From positions 1-7,487 of the forward strand of contig JAISQU010000363.1 in NCBI GenBank assembly GCA_031274005.1: a stretch of DNA of 7,487 nucleotides. The letters run 5' to 3'. This document shows, in pieces, positions 5,636 to 7,487 of the stretch. The notes under the pieces were generated by a model. That model saw only the letters and a program-made list of their open reading frames with translations. It had not been told where the DNA came from and searched no databases. The position numbers and the translations under genes are program-made. How positions within the stretch are numbered: position 1 is the first letter of the stretch; each line of letters starts with the position of its first letter. This DNA is from Spirochaetales bacterium. Lineage in GTDB: Bacteria; Spirochaetota; Spirochaetia; DTKZ01.

Positions 5636-7308
5636 GTTCCCTCCCATACTTCGACGCGGTACTGGTAGCCCTGTTCGGTAAGAAACTTCTGCCTGTTTTC
5701 GCCGAAGGTTTCTTCTGTAGTATAGCGGGACAGAATCGAATAAAACCACGAGTTGCGCTGTTTGGGTCTCAGAATTCTGCCGAGTCTTTGGGCTTCTTCC
5801 TGGCGTGAGCCGAAGGAGCCGGACACCTGAACCGCGACCGAGGCGTCGGGCAGGTCTATGGCAAAGTTCGCCACCTTGGACACAACGATAACCCTGACGC
5901 GGCCGGCCTTGAAGTCGCCGTAGATTTTTTCCCGCTCCGCGTTGGGGGTTTTTCCGGTTATAAGCGGCGCCGCGAGGTCTTTGGCGATTTCCTCAAGCTG
6001 ATCCAGGTACTGCCCTATGATGAGCGTGGGGTCTTCCGGGTGATTTTCCAGAATCTCTTTGACAACGGCAAGTTTGCGGGGGTTTTCACAGGCTATGCGG
6101 AATTTGCCGCGTTTATCCGCGACGGCATAGGGAATTTTAAGGGCTTCCGGCAGGTCAAGCCGTATCTCCACGCAGGTTGCCTGGGCAATCCAGCCCTTTG
6201 CCTCCAGTTCTTTCCAGGGCACATCGTAACGCTTGGGGCCGACAAGGGAAAAAACATCCTCTTCCCTGCCGTCTTCGCGTACCAGAGTCGCCGTAAGTCC
6301 CAGACGGCGCACACCCTGAATCTCCGCCGTAACGCGAAACATGGGCGCGGGCAGAAGGTGAACCTCGTCATAAATGATAAGCCCCCAGCCGCGTTCCCGG
6401 AACAGCCGGAAGTGGGGAAAAACCGCTTCTTTCGCGGGCCGCCATACCAATATCTGATATGTGGCAACCGTTACGGGTCGGATGATCTTTGCCTCGCCGG
6501 AGTATTCGCCTATGGTATCGGGCGGCAGGGTCGTTTTATCCAGAAGCTCATCCATCCACTGATGCACCGCCGCTATGTTCGTCGTCAGGATAAGGGTGTT
6601 CGTTTTCAGCAGCTCCATGGCCGCCATGCCCACAATGGTCTTTCCCGCTCCGCAGGGCAGCACAACGACGCCAAAACCCGTCCCCGGTCTTTTGTCCGCG
6701 ACAAGGGCGGAGGCGGCCTCGCGCTGATAATCCCTGATGGAAAACGCCCTGCCCGCGGCGGTGCTTTCCCGAAAACTGAAAGGCAGGGGTTCTCCCCCGC
6801 AGAGGGGCGCTTCGTCCTGCACGGGGTATCCTATGCGGATAAGCTCCTGCTTGATTGTGCCCCTGTCCGTCAGCGCCAGAAGAATGGCGTCTTCGGTGAA
6901 GCGCAGATATTTCGCGAGCTTCCGGTTTGCCCGGACTTCCGCCGCCAGCGCGGGATCGTTTATTTCCAGTTTGAGCATATCCATCCCGTCTTTGCCGCCG
7001 GCCGATACAAGACGGATTTTTCCGTAGCGCGAGAGTATCTCGCGTATGTTCGCGGCGACATTTTCCGGCACGGGGTAGCGGGAGTGGCCGGCCAGCGCGG
7101 CGGTGATGGCCGGCGCGTCCAAACCGGCCGAAGCCGCGTTCCACAGGGACAGGGGGCTTATGCGGTAGGTATGCATATGCTCCGGCGACTTTTCCAGTTC
7201 CGCGAAAGGCGAAATGGCGGCGCGGGCTTCGTCGTATGAAGCGGAATGCACATCCAGAAGCAGAGTGCTGTCGCGCTGTACAATAAGGGATTTTTCCGCA
7301 GGGTTCAT
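5632..7308 (-). CDS. xpb: XPB/Ssl2-type superfamily 2 DNA helicase (ERCC3-like)
   Basis: This 558-residue ATP-dependent 3'-5' DNA helicase/translocase is the bacterial relative of the TFIIH subunit XPB. Residues ~7-100 are the XPB N-terminal-like domain (SLIVQRDSTLLL, YRISPLSLW) and ~105-170 probably correspond to the damage-recognition region. The first RecA-like domain has RDYQ (192-195), Walker A PCGAGKT (218-224), DEVH (314-317) and LTAT (338-341), followed at once by the XPB-specific RED motif (R344-E345-D346). The second has SKVANFAIDLPDA (477-489) and the arginine-finger motif QRLGRILRP (507-515). All catalytic residues are present and the length is normal for bacterial XPB (~550). An in-frame TAG at 7323-7321 limits the start, and the ATG at 7308 precedes the conserved N-terminus. 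No Shine-Dalgarno is evident. It is first in a two-gene operon. Family members unwind DNA in vitro, but the bacterial in vivo role is poorly defined. Confidence 0.95.
   Translation of the reverse strand: MNPAEKSLIVQRDSTLLLDVHSASYDEARAAISPFAELEKSPEHMHTYRISPLSLWNAASAGLDAPAITAALAGHSRYPVPENVAANIREILSRYGKIRLVSAGGKDGMDMLKLEINDPALAAEVRANRKLAKYLRFTEDAILLALTDRGTIKQELIRIGYPVQDEAPLCGGEPLPFSFRESTAAGRAFSIRDYQREAASALVADKRPGTGFGVVVLPCGAGKTIVGMAAMELLKTNTLILTTNIAAVHQWMDELLDKTTLPPDTIGEYSGEAKIIRPVTVATYQILVWRPAKEAVFPHFRLFRERGWGLIIYDEVHLLPAPMFRVTAEIQGVRRLGLTATLVREDGREEDVFSLVGPKRYDVPWKELEAKGWIAQATCVEIRLDLPEALKIPYAVADKRGKFRIACENPRKLAVVKEILENHPEDPTLIIGQYLDQLEEIAKDLAAPLITGKTPNAEREKIYGDFKAGRVRVIVVSKVANFAIDLPDASVAVQVSGSFGSRQEEAQRLGRILRPKQRNSWFYSILSRYTTEETFGENRQKFLTEQGYQYRVEVWEGT
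5639..5645 (-). promoter_or_regulatory. Shine-Dalgarno site deciding the start of the XPB-partner gene
   Basis: On the minus strand GGGAGGG lies inside the 3' end of xpb, 3 bases before the ATG at 5635. Together with the ATGA overlap it argues that the partner is translated by coupling to xpb, and that the longer upstream frame is not used. Confidence 0.6.
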
Positions 7309-7317
7309 GAGCGAAAG

Positions 7318-7323
7318 ATTCTA
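7318..7323 (-). promoter_or_regulatory. Possible -10 box for xpb
   Basis: Read on the minus strand, TAGAAT resembles a -10 hexamer and lies 9 bases before the xpb ATG. No good -35 hexamer is found 16-18 bases upstream. If it is used, the mRNA would start at or within a few bases of the ATG, in keeping with the missing Shine-Dalgarno. This is a weak call. Confidence 0.25.
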
Positions 7324-7350
7324 TCACAAATAGAGAGAAGTTGGTAGTGA

Positions 7351-7388
7351 GCCCAGATGCGGTTCGCATAGGCGAACCGCATCTGGGC
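7351..7388. repeat. Perfect palindrome with 17-base arms upstream of xpb
   Basis: The left arm GCCCAGATGCGGTTCGC (7351-7367) is the exact reverse complement of 7372-7388, around a 4-base loop ATAG. In RNA from either strand this gives a very stable 17-bp hairpin. No T-run follows on either strand, so it is not a standard intrinsic terminator. It sits about 40 bases before the xpb start. It could be a dispersed REP-like element, an operator for a dimeric regulator, or a transcript-end stabiliser. Confidence 0.85.
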
Positions 7389-7400
7389 CCCGGAGATTGC

Positions 7401-7446
7401 GGTGAAAGTCACCAGTGTCCTTCACGGTTGTCACCAAGGCTGGTGA
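7401..7446. repeat. Cluster of GGTGA/TCACC inverted repeats
   Basis: GGTGA-AAG-TCACC (7401-7413) and TCACCA-AGGC-TGGTGA (7431-7446) use the same pentamer in opposite orders, so arms of one can pair with arms of the other. A further small hairpin ATTGC-GCA-GCAAT follows near 7457-7469. No CDS is supported in 7309-7487, and the stretch runs off the window edge. It may belong to the same repeat element as the adjacent 17-base-arm palindrome. Confidence 0.45.
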
Positions 7447-7487
7447 ATATAACGCGATTGCGCAGCAATTGCCGTGCCGGTTATGCC

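Noticed and set aside
4826..5668. A 280-codon plus-strand open frame opposite the XPB partner and the 3' end of xpb
   Set aside because: It has the same antisense-shadow features and no motif or start signal.
5636..5749. Longer N-terminus for the XPB partner starting at 5749
   Set aside because: It overlaps the conserved C-terminus of xpb by over 100 bases, while the ATG at 5635 has a Shine-Dalgarno and an ATGA overlap.
6040..7239. A 399-codon plus-strand open frame opposite xpb
   Set aside because: It is antisense to the full set of XPB helicase motifs, with a low-quality composition and no domain of its own.
7325..7485. Minus-strand frame open from the window edge to a TGA 16 bases before xpb
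   Set aside because: It runs through the perfect palindrome and the GGTGA repeats, shows no protein motif and has unlikely composition. The repeat explains it better, though the missing upstream sequence prevents certainty.

Overview
The window looks like bacterial chromosome of moderately high GC. The gene set (a bacterial XPB/Ssl2-type helicase next to a large XPB-domain partner, plus a ferredoxin-linked 2-oxoacid oxidoreductase operon) suggests an anaerobic spirochaete, possibly Treponema-like. This lineage is an inference from gene content and remembered synteny, not from a marker gene. No rRNA, tRNA, transposase, CRISPR array or phage gene is visible.

Layout: bases 1-186 are non-coding, with a series of small inverted repeats followed by a near-consensus sigma70-type promoter. 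Bases 187-3418 are a tight plus-strand operon of four genes: an unrecognised cysteine-rich protein, vorC (2x[4Fe-4S] ferredoxin), vorB (alpha subunit) and vorA (fused beta and gamma subunits). The junctions are ATGA, TAATG and a 3-base gap. Bases 3419-3577 lie between convergent operons and hold nested inverted repeats. Bases 3578-7308 are a two-gene minus-strand operon: xpb first (7308 to 5632), then a 685-residue protein with an XPB/Ssl2 N-terminal-like domain and a possible WYL-like C-terminus (5635 to 3578), joined by an ATGA overlap. Bases 7309-7487 are non-coding, with a perfect 17-base-arm palindrome and smaller inverted repeats.

The vor genes encode a complete thiamine-diphosphate, iron-sulfur enzyme that oxidatively decarboxylates a 2-oxoacid (probably branched-chain, as in methanogen VOR) to the acyl-CoA and passes electrons to ferredoxin. 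In the reverse direction it could make 2-oxoacids. The leading cysteine-rich protein is translationally coupled to it and may be an accessory metalloprotein. The xpb pair probably forms a DNA repair or remodelling unit: an ATP-dependent helicase and an ATPase-less partner that shares the helicase's N-terminal domain.

The least explained items are the cysteine-rich leader gene, the XPB partner protein, and the three inverted-repeat-rich intergenic regions.
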